DNA of 64,000 nt from Marivibrio halodurans (GTDB lineage Bacteria; Pseudomonadota; Alphaproteobacteria; UBA8366; Aestuariispiraceae). The position numbers and the translations under genes were made by a program. Each line of letters begins with the position of its first letter. The first letter of the stretch is position 1. The notes under the pieces were generated by a model. The model saw only the letters and a program-made list of their open reading frames with translations. It was not told the DNA's origin and did not search any database. This document shows positions 8,922 through 16,046 of this stretch, in pieces. The stretch spans positions 434,001 through 498,000 of the forward strand of contig NZ_JAGMWN010000001.1 in NCBI RefSeq assembly GCF_017963645.1, given 5' to 3'.

Positions 8922-9512
8922 CTAAAAGCTGGGCGGCGTGCAGGCGGACATGATCACGCAGTCCGCCTCCCCGATATTTCGGAAGCGGTGCGGCAACCGG
9001 CTGTCGAATAGATAACCGTCGCCCGGGCGTAATACCCGTACTTGGTCCCCGACCGTGACCTCGATCAATCCAGCAATCACGATTCCGCCCTCCTCCGCCT
9101 CGTGAGACAGGAGTTCCGCCCCGGTATCTGCGCCGGGGGGATAGGTTTCGTGGAGGATCTGGAGTTGATGACGCGAGGCATCGCCGACCTGACGCAGGCT
9201 GACCTTCCGGCGCCCGGTCGCGGTCGAGGCCGGGTCCATCCCCATATCGGCGGGGGAAAGTTCCGTGAAATCCCCGGCGGAGAAAAAATAACGCGGCTCC
9301 AGCGAATCCCCATCCTCCGCGAAGAATTCGGACAGCGCCATGGGAATGCCGTCCAGCACCTTCTTCAAGGAGGAAACGGAAGGGCTGGTCTTGTTCTGCT
9401 CGATCAACGAGATCGTGCCGTTCGTCACGCCCGAACGCTGCGCGAGCTGACGCTGCGAGAAACCGCGCGCCTCCCGCACGGCCTTCAACCGCCGCCCGAT
9501 ATCGATGTCCAT
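8922..9512 (-). CDS. XRE-cupin transcriptional regulator, PuuR-like
   Basis: A 196-residue protein with an N-terminal lambda-repressor-type HTH (about residues 5-60, including SQRQLAQRSGVTNGTISLIE) and a C-terminal cupin (about 120-190, with EEGGIVIAGLIEVTVGD and GDGYLFDSRLPHRFRN). This is the architecture of PuuR, the putrescine-utilisation repressor. ATG 9512 is preceded by GAGAGG; the frame runs upstream but without family similarity. It is divergent from a GABA-type aminotransferase, the neighbour expected for a PuuR homologue. The cupin would sense a small amine or acid, and repression of the aminotransferase and itself is inferred. Confidence 0.85.
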   Translation of the reverse strand: MDIDIGRRLKAVREARGFSQRQLAQRSGVTNGTISLIEQNKTSPSVSSLKKVLDGIPMALSEFFAEDGDSLEPRYFFSAGDFTELSPADMGMDPASTATGRRKVSLRQVGDASRHQLQILHETYPPGADTGAELLSHEAEEGGIVIAGLIEVTVGDQVRVLRPGDGYLFDSRLPHRFRNIGEADCVIMSACTPPSF

Positions 9513-9952
9513 GGCCGACCTCTCGTCGCGTTTGACGTTTAAAAAAATGAACACGAACACCCACGAAGGCAAGTGAAAAGCCACATTCATCAGCGCGGGC
9601 AATCCTTTAGCGCCGGATTTTGCTGTTTAACGGCCCTCTTGCGATGCTGAAAAACTGTATTTGACCTGATATATTAAACGGCGTACAAGCATTTCGGACG
9701 CTAGGGGGTCGGAAAAGTGCCCCAACGTCACTCTCCAGGCGCGGAGAATGTCTCCGCGCGGGACATCGCAGGAACCCCATGACCGACAAGCACACCCCCC
9801 AGGCCGGAACCGGCGCGTCCAGGACGCGCAAGACCGCCACCCCCCGCGTACGCAAGGGCGCGAAATCGAAAAAGGCGCAGCCCGAGATGCTGGAGCCGCG
9901 CGCGGCGATCCTGTCCGAACCGATGACCACCACACACCGGGAGGCCCCCATC
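9513..9952. promoter_or_regulatory. Divergent control region of the PuuR-like regulator and the aminotransferase
   Basis: This 440-bp stretch is distinctly AT-richer than its surroundings. GTTTAA occurs at 9537-9542 and 9625-9630, and its complement TTAAAC at 9674-9679; the latter two are both followed by CGGC. A possible promoter for the aminotransferase is TTGACC (9661-9666), a 17-bp spacer and TACAAG (9684-9689). The repeated hexamers are candidate operator half-sites for the XRE-cupin protein. Bases 9779-9952 are an open, in-frame upstream extension of the aminotransferase with its own ATG and AGGA, discussed under that gene. Confidence 0.4.
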
Positions 9953-11257
9953 ATGACCAATGCCGATCTTTTGGCCCGCCGTCAGGCCGCCGTTCCGCGC
10001 GGTGTCGCGTCCGCCGCGCCGATTTTCGCCGACCGTGCCGAGAATGCCGAGGTCTGGGACGTCGAGGGCAAGCGCTATATCGACTTCGCTGGCGGCATCG
10101 CCGTGCTCAACACCGGCCACCGCCACCCCAAGGTGATCGAGGCCGCGAAGGCGCAGGAAGACCGTTTCACTCACACCTCCTTCCAGGTGATGGCCTATGA
10201 GCCCTATATCGCGCTGGCGGAGAAGCTGAACGCCCTGGCCCCCGGCGATTTCGCCAAGAAGTCGATCTTCCTGACCACCGGGTCCGAAGCGGTGGAAAAC
10301 GCGGTCAAGATCGCGCGCGCGGCGACCGGGCGCTCGGGTGTCATCGCCTTCACCGGCGGCTATCACGGTCGCACATTGATGACCCTCGGCCTGACCGGCA
10401 AGGTCAGCCCCTATAAGAAGGGCTTCGGCCCCTTCCCGGCCGACATCTTCCGCGTTCCCTTCCCGCAGAAGCGCGAGGGTATCTCGGTCGAGGATTCGAT
10501 CCAGGCGCTGGAGACACTGTTCCTGACCGACGCGGAGCCCAGCCGCGTCGCCGCCATCATCCTGGAGCCGGTGCTGGGCGAAGGCGGGTATTATCCCGTC
10601 CCGACCGAGCTGTGGCAGGCGCTGCGCGCGATCTGCGACAAGCACGGCATCCTGCTGATCGCCGACGAGGTGCAGTCCGGCTTCGGGCGGACCGGTCGCT
10701 GGTTCGCGATCGAGCATTCGGGCGTCGTTCCCGACATGATCACGGTCGCGAAGAGCATGGCCGGTGGCTATCCGATCTCCGGCGTCATCGGGCGCGCGGA
10801 CGTGATGGACGCGGTCGAGCCGGGCGGCCTGGGCGGCACCTATGGCGGTAATCCGGTGGCCTGCGCCGCGGCGCTCGCGGCCATCGAGGCGATCGACAGC
10901 GAAGGGCTGCTGGCCCGCTCCGAGGCGATCGGGACGAGCATGCGTCAGCGTTTCGCCGATATCGGCGCCAAGGCCGCGCCCTATCGGATGTGGGACATCC
11001 GCGGCCTGGGCGGCATGTTGGCGGTCGAGTTCGTCACCGACTTCGAAACGGCCCAGCCGGACGCGGCCCTGACCAAGGCCATCGTCGCCAAGGCGCTGGA
11101 GAAGGGCCTGGTACTGCTGGCCTGCGGCATGCATGGCAATGCCATCCGCGTGATGGTGCCGCTGACGGCCTCCGACGCGCTGATCGAGGAAGGCCTGCAG
11201 ATCTTCGAAGCCGCGCTTGTCGAGGCGGTCGCGGAACTGCAACAGGCAGCGGCGTAA
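9953..11257 (+). CDS. gabT: 4-aminobutyrate-type (class III) aminotransferase
   Basis: A 434-residue class III PLP enzyme with GabT/PuuE features. These include FAGGIAVLNTGHRHPKV, the phosphate-binding TTGSEAVENAVK, GGYHGRT, the pyridine-N aspartate D238 in IADEVQSGFGRTG, and the Schiff-base lysine K267 in TVAKSMAGGYPISG. GVIGR and GGTYGGNPVACAAA close the active site. ATG 9953 is preferred because GGGAGG lies 8 bases upstream and the length then fits GabT. The same frame continues to ATG 9779 with another AGGA, which would add 58 lysine/arginine-rich residues. Divergence from a PuuR-like regulator supports transamination of GABA or a related omega-amino acid such as a putrescine product. 5-Aminovalerate or beta-alanine remain possible. 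Confidence 0.85.
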   Translation: MTNADLLARRQAAVPRGVASAAPIFADRAENAEVWDVEGKRYIDFAGGIAVLNTGHRHPKVIEAAKAQEDRFTHTSFQVMAYEPYIALAEKLNALAPGDFAKKSIFLTTGSEAVENAVKIARAATGRSGVIAFTGGYHGRTLMTLGLTGKVSPYKKGFGPFPADIFRVPFPQKREGISVEDSIQALETLFLTDAEPSRVAAIILEPVLGEGGYYPVPTELWQALRAICDKHGILLIADEVQSGFGRTGRWFAIEHSGVVPDMITVAKSMAGGYPISGVIGRADVMDAVEPGGLGGTYGGNPVACAAALAAIEAIDSEGLLARSEAIGTSMRQRFADIGAKAAPYRMWDIRGLGGMLAVEFVTDFETAQPDAALTKAIVAKALEKGLVLLACGMHGNAIRVMVPLTASDALIEEGLQIFEAALVEAVAELQQAAA

Positions 11258-11325
11258 GCCATCGGCTATCGGCCACCCGCCGTCGGCAATGCCGCGCGGG
11301 AGCCCCCGAACAGCCTTGTTAAGGG

Positions 11326-11362
11326 AAAGGTCCCGTCCGACACTGGGCGGGACCTTTTTCTT
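11326..11362 (+). terminator. Rho-independent terminator after the aminotransferase
   Basis: A 13-bp stem pairs AAAGGTCCCGTCC (11326-11338) with GGGCGGGACCTTT (11345-11357), with one G-U pair and a 6-nt loop. The T-rich end TTTTTC(TT) follows directly. It lies 68 bases after the aminotransferase stop. Confidence 0.9.
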
Positions 11363-11426
11363 GCCTGGACGCATATCGCGGGCGGTGCCGTCGCCCGATG
11401 GAACTTTTCTTTGGGAAATGCCGCCG

Positions 11427-12200
11427 ATGCACGATCAGCTATATAGCGACCTATCCCTGATCGCGGCTTATGATTCCCTCAACAGCGACCGGCGCGACCG
11501 CGATTTCTATCGCGCGCGACTGCCGGCGGCACCGGCGCGGCTCTTGGATATCGGCTGCGGCACGGGCGACTTCGCGCTCGAATGCGCGCGGGACGGATAT
11601 TCCGTGCTGGCCCTGGACCCGGCCCCGGGAATGATCGCCCACGCCCGGGCGAAGGATCGCGGCCGTACTGTTGATTGGATCGTGGGAACGATGGCGGCGA
11701 TCGCGCCCTGCCAGGAGGTCGATGCCGCCACGATGATGGGGCACGCCTTTCAATGCCTGCTGACGGACGCCGATATCCAGGCGTTGTTCGCGCGCATCGC
11801 CGGATGCCTGTCGCCGCGCGGGTCCTTCCTGTTCGAAACGCGCAATCCCGCTATATGTCCCTGGGAACACTGGACACCGGCCCATGCCGGCCCCCCGGTG
11901 ACCCTGCCCACGGGGGACGGCGTGCAGGTGATCGACGACGTGCTGTCGGTCGAGGGCGAGGTCGTCACCTTCACGGAAACCTATCATTGGACTTCGGGAA
12001 AGGCGCCGACGCGATCCCTAAGCCGCCTGCGTTTCGCCGACCGCCCCACGATCACGCGCCTGGCCGAGGCGGCCGGGCTTCGGGTGGATGCCGTGCACGG
12101 AAACTGGGACGGCGCGGATTTCGACGAAGCGACAAGCCCGGAATTGATCTTTCGCTTACGGCCGACCGCTTCCTATTCCGCGAGCGCGGGAGCGCCGTGA
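11427..12200 (+). CDS. Class I SAM-dependent methyltransferase
   Basis: A 257-residue Rossmann-type methyltransferase. The SAM-binding motif I is LLDIGCGTGDFALE at about residues 35-48; an acidic motif II residue sits in VLALDPAPGMI and the post-motif region in CLSPRGSFLFETRN. The fold is complete, but the acceptor substrate cannot be assigned. ATG 11427 begins just before conserved sequence (LIAAYDSL); a second ATG three codons upstream is possible. The 3' end overlaps the convergent MerR gene by 28 bp. The upstream terminator makes it an independent transcription unit. Confidence 0.8.
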   Translation: MHDQLYSDLSLIAAYDSLNSDRRDRDFYRARLPAAPARLLDIGCGTGDFALECARDGYSVLALDPAPGMIAHARAKDRGRTVDWIVGTMAAIAPCQEVDAATMMGHAFQCLLTDADIQALFARIAGCLSPRGSFLFETRNPAICPWEHWTPAHAGPPVTLPTGDGVQVIDDVLSVEGEVVTFTETYHWTSGKAPTRSLSRLRFADRPTITRLAEAAGLRVDAVHGNWDGADFDEATSPELIFRLRPTASYSASAGAP

Positions 12201-12619
12201 TCAGGCGTTTCGCAAAGGCTGTGATCGCTCAACACCTCGATCACCCGGCAGTCGGCCACGCGACCGCCCTTGCACTCCTCCACCATCCGCTCCAACTCGC
12301 CGCGCAGCGCCGTCAGGCGCCGGATGCGACCCTCCACCGCGTGAAGCTGTGCCGTCGCGATGCGATCCGCCGCCTCGCAGGATTGAGCGGGATGGTCGAC
12401 CAAACTTATCAGGTCGCGGATCGCCGATAGGGGAAAACCCAATTCGCGTGCATGGCGGATGAAGGCCAGACGCCGCACGGCGGAGGCATCATACAGGCGC
12501 TGATTGCCCGATGAGCGCCGGGGCGCCGGGATCAAGCCGATCTGCTCGTAATAGCGGATCGTCTGGATGTTGCAATCCGCCGCCTTCGCGACCCGCCCGA
12601 TGGTCATGCCGTCCGTCAT
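12173..12619 (-). CDS. MerR-family metal-responsive regulator (divalent-metal type)
   Basis: A 148-residue MerR protein. The winged HTH (TIGRVAKAADCNIQTIRYYE) is followed by the dimerisation helix and a C-terminal metal loop. Cys81, Cys116 and Cys124 occupy the three positions used by MerR, PbrR, CadR and ZntR to bind divalent metals; Cu(I) sensors lack the first cysteine. It is divergent from a CDF-type transporter, and the shared promoter has the 19-bp spacer that MerR proteins untwist. The inferred role is activation of the exporter by Zn, Cd, Pb or Hg. ATG 12619 begins immediately before the HTH. Confidence 0.88.
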   Translation of the reverse strand: MTDGMTIGRVAKAADCNIQTIRYYEQIGLIPAPRRSSGNQRLYDASAVRRLAFIRHARELGFPLSAIRDLISLVDHPAQSCEAADRIATAQLHAVEGRIRRLTALRGELERMVEECKGGRVADCRVIEVLSDHSLCETPDHGAPALAE

Positions 12620-12630
12620 CGAGAAACCTC

Positions 12631-12661
12631 TTGAACCTATAGCGACTGTAGAGAGTAGATA
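12631..12661 (+). promoter_or_regulatory. MerR-type promoter with 19-bp spacer for the metal exporter
   Basis: TTGAAC (12631-12636) and TAGATA (12656-12661) are separated by exactly 19 bp. The spacer holds an imperfect dyad, CCTATAG-CGA-CTGTAGAG, much like ZntR/PbrR/CadR boxes. The extended spacer is the hallmark of promoters activated by MerR proteins. Confidence 0.8.
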
Positions 12662-12701
12662 TGGTGCGGACAGTGAATTCGACCAAGGAGGAAATAGGGA
12701 A

Positions 12702-13340
12702 ATGTCCGCGGGATGCTGCAATCACGGCGCCGATTTCAACGGTGTCTCCAAGGGATTCCGGCGCGCGCTCTGGATCGTCATCGCGATCAACGCCACCATG
12801 TTCGCGGTGGAGATGGCGGCCGGCGCCCTCGCCGGATCGCAGGCATTGCAGGCGGATGCGCTCGACTTCCTCGGCGACAGCCTAACCTATGGCATCAGCC
12901 TGGCGGTTCTGGGCTTGTCCTTGAAGGTGCGCGCGACGGCGGCGCTCGTGAAAGGAATCAGCCTTGCCCTGATGGGGTTCTGGGTCTTCGGATCGACGGC
13001 CTATCAGGTGCTGATCCTGGGCGTGCCGAATGCCCCGGTCATGGGCGCCATCGGCCTGATGGCGCTGGCCGCCAATCTGGCAAGCGTGCTGGTCCTGATG
13101 CGCTATCGAGACGGAGACGCCAATGTTCGCTCCGTCTGGCTGTGCAGCCGCAACGACGCGCTCGGCAATCTGGCCGTCATGGCGGCGGCGGGTGGTGTCG
13201 CGCTGACCGGTGCCGCCTGGCCCGACCTGCTGGTGGCGGGACTGATGGCCGGGCTCTTCCTCTGGTCCGCCGTCCAGATCGTCCGTCAGGCGCTGGCGGA
13301 GCGCCGCCACCCCGCGGCGGAACCGCAGGGGGCGGAGTGA
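12702..13340 (+). CDS. Cation diffusion facilitator-like metal exporter (short form)
   Basis: A 212-residue integral membrane protein with about six predicted TM segments and no cytoplasmic C-terminal domain, shorter than YiiP/CzcD (about 300). The TM2 metal site is DFLGD (D55 and D59), and the TM5 equivalent is CSRND, where Cys stands in place of the usual His. The N-terminus has a CC pair (SAGCCNHG) that could capture metal. ATG 12702 follows an AAGGAGG about 10 bases upstream. Control by the divergent MerR protein supports export of a thiophilic divalent metal. Substrate is inferred. Confidence 0.82.
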   Translation: MSAGCCNHGADFNGVSKGFRRALWIVIAINATMFAVEMAAGALAGSQALQADALDFLGDSLTYGISLAVLGLSLKVRATAALVKGISLALMGFWVFGSTAYQVLILGVPNAPVMGAIGLMALAANLASVLVLMRYRDGDANVRSVWLCSRNDALGNLAVMAAAGGVALTGAAWPDLLVAGLMAGLFLWSAVQIVRQALAERRHPAAEPQGAE

Positions 13341-13368
13341 GAGGGCGGAGTGAGGGGAAGATTCCCCG

Positions 13369-13824
13369 CTACCGGCCGAGTTGCTTGACGCTGCGCCCTG
13401 CCCAGTCCGGCGTGGGGTCGACCACGGCGGCCTTCATTTTCTCCAAGGCTTCCGCCGGGAAAGGCGCGGTCTTACCGGCCCGTGTGTCGAAATGCAGCAG
13501 CAGGCATTCGAAGGTCGCGCGCTCGCGGCCCTCGAACTCCATGACATGGGCGATCTGGAGTTTTTTCTCGTCGATGCCCAGGATCATGCTGGCGATCTCC
13601 AGATTCGCCGGCGCGCGCACCTCGTCGAGATAACGCAGATGCGTCTCCACCGTATAAAGAGCACAGCCGGTAGCGTCGAAATAATCCGTGCCGACCCCAA
13701 ACGCGTCCTGGAGCTTCCAGGTCGCGTTCGAGAACGGCACCAGATAATAGGCCTCGTTCAGGTGGCCGTAGGCGTCGAGCCAAGCATCCTGAAGCGGCTC
13801 CTTATGCAGGCGGTGAATGGTCAT
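13369..13824 (-). CDS. Hot-dog thioesterase similar to betainyl-CoA thioesterase CdhB
   Basis: A 151-residue single hot-dog domain. Features shared with CdhB and with the C-terminal domain of fused L-carnitine dehydrogenases are DAYGHLNEAYYLVPFSNAT near the N-terminus, LYTVETHLRYLDEV in the middle, LGIDEKKLQ, LLLHFDT, and a C-terminal GRSVK. CdhB hydrolyses betainyl-CoA to glycine betaine in carnitine breakdown. The other carnitine genes lie about 28 kb away, so this may supply the missing activity or may be a paralogue for another acyl-CoA. It is the second gene of a pair with a methyltransferase (22-bp gap). Confidence 0.7.
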   Translation of the reverse strand: MTIHRLHKEPLQDAWLDAYGHLNEAYYLVPFSNATWKLQDAFGVGTDYFDATGCALYTVETHLRYLDEVRAPANLEIASMILGIDEKKLQIAHVMEFEGRERATFECLLLHFDTRAGKTAPFPAEALEKMKAAVVDPTPDWAGRSVKQLGR

Positions 13825-13846
13825 TCCTGTCCTGTCCCCTTCCTGC

Positions 13847-14884
13847 TCACGATGGCTTGGTCATGACGACCAGCTTGGTCATCGCCGGAATCAGGTCCTG
13901 TCCATCGTCGACCTCGAACCCGGCCTTCTGCCCGGCCTGCTTCAACCAACCGACCGAGAGCGAATGCGCATCCGGCGTGAAGGCCATGTGCTGAAGCTGC
14001 CACAGCGCGGCCAGCGCGGGGCCGCGCCGATGCTCCTCCACCATGAAGTCATGGACCATGATTCGGCCCCCCGGCTTCAAGGACTGCCACGCCTTGTCGA
14101 GCAGGCGGGTCACCGCCTCCCCCGGCACGCCGCTGATCAGATAGCTCATCAGGATGGCATCCATCTCGCCGGGCCATTCAGCCTCGACCGCGTTGCCGGG
14201 AATGTAGCGCACGCGATCGACCAGCCCGGCCTCGGAGATGAAGCGCCAGCCGATCTCCGCCACGTTCGGAAAATCGATGATGGTGGCGTGCAGGTTCTCA
14301 TAGGCCTTGCAAAGGCTGATCGTCATCGCGCCCGTGCCGCCGCCGACATCGAGCATATGCTCGGCCTCCGACAGATCGACCATCCGGGCGAGCGTCCGAC
14401 CGGGGCCGAGGGAGCCCGCATGCTGACTCTCGGAATAGACGGAAGCCTGTTCCTCGTCCGCCATCCAGTGCTGATAGGAGGAAATGGCGCTGTCCGGCAG
14501 TTCCCCATGCATCACGGCGTTGAGCTGCAATAGGAAGGGATACATCTGCTGATCGATCTGATAGCGCAGATAGTCCCCGAAATCATATTTCGACTTGCGC
14601 GACAGGAAGGCGTCGGCCGCCGGCGAATTCTTGAGCTTCGTGCCCTCTTCATATTGCAGCACGCCGATGCTCGCCAGCGCGGTGGTCAACGTGATGACCC
14701 GGTTCGCCGGAACGCCGGCTTCCTTGGCCAGTTCCTCGGCCGTCTTCGGGCCGTCGGCGAGCAACGTGAAAATATCGACATGAAGCCCCGTGAAGAGTGC
14801 CTTGGAGGCCATGAACCCGAAAGCGATGGAGGAAAGGTCTTCCGCCGTCTCGACGGGCGAAACCTCTACTGAAGCACCGGACAT
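13847..14884 (-). CDS. SAM-dependent methyltransferase with winged-helix dimerisation domain
   Basis: A 345-residue two-domain protein. Residues about 15-100 form a winged-helix dimerisation domain (GPKTAEELAKEAGVPANRV). The catalytic domain has motif I HMLDVGGGTGAMT and late motifs LKPGGRIMVHDFM. This is the plan of the plant-type O-methyltransferase family (CrtF, acetylserotonin and hydroxyindole types), which methylates hydroxyls or, less often, N or S. ATG 14884 is preceded by AAGGGGA; ATG 14929 would add 15 unconserved residues. It is cotranscribed with the CdhB-like thioesterase and separated by a strong terminator from the LuxR gene upstream. Substrate unknown. Confidence 0.8.
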   Translation of the reverse strand: MSGASVEVSPVETAEDLSSIAFGFMASKALFTGLHVDIFTLLADGPKTAEELAKEAGVPANRVITLTTALASIGVLQYEEGTKLKNSPAADAFLSRKSKYDFGDYLRYQIDQQMYPFLLQLNAVMHGELPDSAISSYQHWMADEEQASVYSESQHAGSLGPGRTLARMVDLSEAEHMLDVGGGTGAMTISLCKAYENLHATIIDFPNVAEIGWRFISEAGLVDRVRYIPGNAVEAEWPGEMDAILMSYLISGVPGEAVTRLLDKAWQSLKPGGRIMVHDFMVEEHRRGPALAALWQLQHMAFTPDAHSLSVGWLKQAGQKAGFEVDDGQDLIPAMTKLVVMTKPS

Positions 14885-14986
14885 GGTTCTTACGTCCCCT
14901 TCTCTCATGATTTTGCGTTTTAGCGACATATGAGCGTCGCCAATTATCGAAGAAGCGACATCATACAGAAGGATATGGTGCAGTGC

Positions 14987-15022
14987 AAAAAAACATCCCC
15001 AAGGCGAAAAACAGGGGGGATG
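14987..15022 (-). terminator. Rho-independent terminator of the LuxR-family gene
   Basis: On the minus strand CATCCCC (15022-15016) pairs with GGGGATG (15000-14994), followed by seven T residues (14993-14987). It lies 6 bases after the LuxR-family stop codon and isolates that gene from the methyltransferase downstream. Confidence 0.88.
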
Positions 15023-15028
15023 ACGGGA

Positions 15029-15898
15029 CTAAACGCTCGGCGGATCGACCGAGACGCCGATCGGAGATACCGGCGGGACGAGACTGCGCAAGCGATCCAG
15101 GAAGAGCGAGAACAGCTCTGCCTGGGAAGAGATGCCGAGCTTGTTATAGGCATTCTTGCGATGAATCTTCACCGTGCCCGAACTGATGTTCAGATGCAGC
15201 GAGATCGATTCCGTCGAATGGCCGCGCAGGATGAAGGTGATGACCTCCGACTGACGGTCGCTCAACACATCCTGGCCGATGGCGTTAAGGGCGGTTTCCA
15301 CCGGGTGCGGCGTATCGCTGGCGTCCGTCCCATCCGACGCGCGCTTGGCGTCGAAACTCTTATAGAGCGTGCCCCAGTTATTGGAGCCGAGGGCGCTGAC
15401 GACCGGCGCAATCTCCCCCAGGATGGCCACCTCCTCCGGCTTGAAGGGCTCGCGCGTCTGGCGCCTCGTGATGCTGTGCACGGCGGTCACGCCGCCGGGC
15501 GCGCCCATGAAGAAGCCGATCTCGTCCAGGATGCCGGTGCGGGCATAGTGACGCTTATAATATTCGCTGTCGTAGAAGCGATCCGGCGCGATGTCGGAGA
15601 GCTTCGCGAGGCCGGATATCCGCCCGCCCTGCACCTCCGCGAAGAAAGGGTCCAGCACATAGGGGCCGATGACGTAATCGCCGACGATGATCCCGACCTC
15701 GTCCTGCGTGGCGAGATCGGTATAGACCCCGATCGGCTGTTCATTGCCGCGATAGGCGAACAACATCGAATTGTCGAAGGGAACGAGCGCCCGGATCGCC
15801 TGATCCAAGCGCGGCAGGAAATCTTCCGTCCCCAGCGCCGCGACGACGCGGGCGAGAGCGGCGCTCCATCGTCCCAATAGCTCGTTATCGCGCTCCAT
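15029..15898 (-). CDS. LuxR/GerE-type transcriptional regulator
   Basis: A 289-residue regulator. The C-terminal GerE helix-turn-helix (about 215-275) is clear: LSDRQSEVITFILRGHSTES, then ISSGTVKIHRKNAYNKLGI. The N-terminal 200 residues form a GAF/PAS-like sensory region without a receiver aspartate pocket and without the conserved acyl-homoserine-lactone-binding pattern; no luxI lies nearby. It is divergent from the glutamine-synthetase-like gene across 148 bp and is the likely local regulator of that transport and catabolism locus. Regulators of this form often accompany amine or polyamine uptake genes in alphaproteobacteria. The ligand is unknown. Confidence 0.82.
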   Translation of the reverse strand: MERDNELLGRWSAALARVVAALGTEDFLPRLDQAIRALVPFDNSMLFAYRGNEQPIGVYTDLATQDEVGIIVGDYVIGPYVLDPFFAEVQGGRISGLAKLSDIAPDRFYDSEYYKRHYARTGILDEIGFFMGAPGGVTAVHSITRRQTREPFKPEEVAILGEIAPVVSALGSNNWGTLYKSFDAKRASDGTDASDTPHPVETALNAIGQDVLSDRQSEVITFILRGHSTESISLHLNISSGTVKIHRKNAYNKLGISSQAELFSLFLDRLRSLVPPVSPIGVSVDPPSV

Positions 15899-15964
15899 CG
15901 CCCCTTCCGCTCAGGTTCTCGCGCGCACGGCCGCGTCCATGACGGGCATATTACCTTGGGGATA

Positions 15965-15980
15965 TTCCGCCGTAACGGAA
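15965..15980. promoter_or_regulatory. Dyad between LuxR-type gene and GS-like gene (candidate operator)
   Basis: TTCCG (15965-15969) and CGGAA (15976-15980) form a perfect 5-bp inverted repeat with a 6-nt centre, about midway in the 148-bp divergent gap. Position and symmetry suit a dimeric regulator, but the arms are short and could arise by chance. Confidence 0.3.
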
Positions 15981-16046
15981 ATGTCTCCTATCGTGCATGC
16001 ATTCGACATGAGACCCCTTGGTTCAACAGGATGCGCACCTTAGCCG

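Noticed and set aside
15029-15898. LuxR-type gene as a quorum-sensing receptor
   Set aside because: The N-terminus lacks the conserved acyl-homoserine-lactone pocket pattern and there is no luxI in the window.
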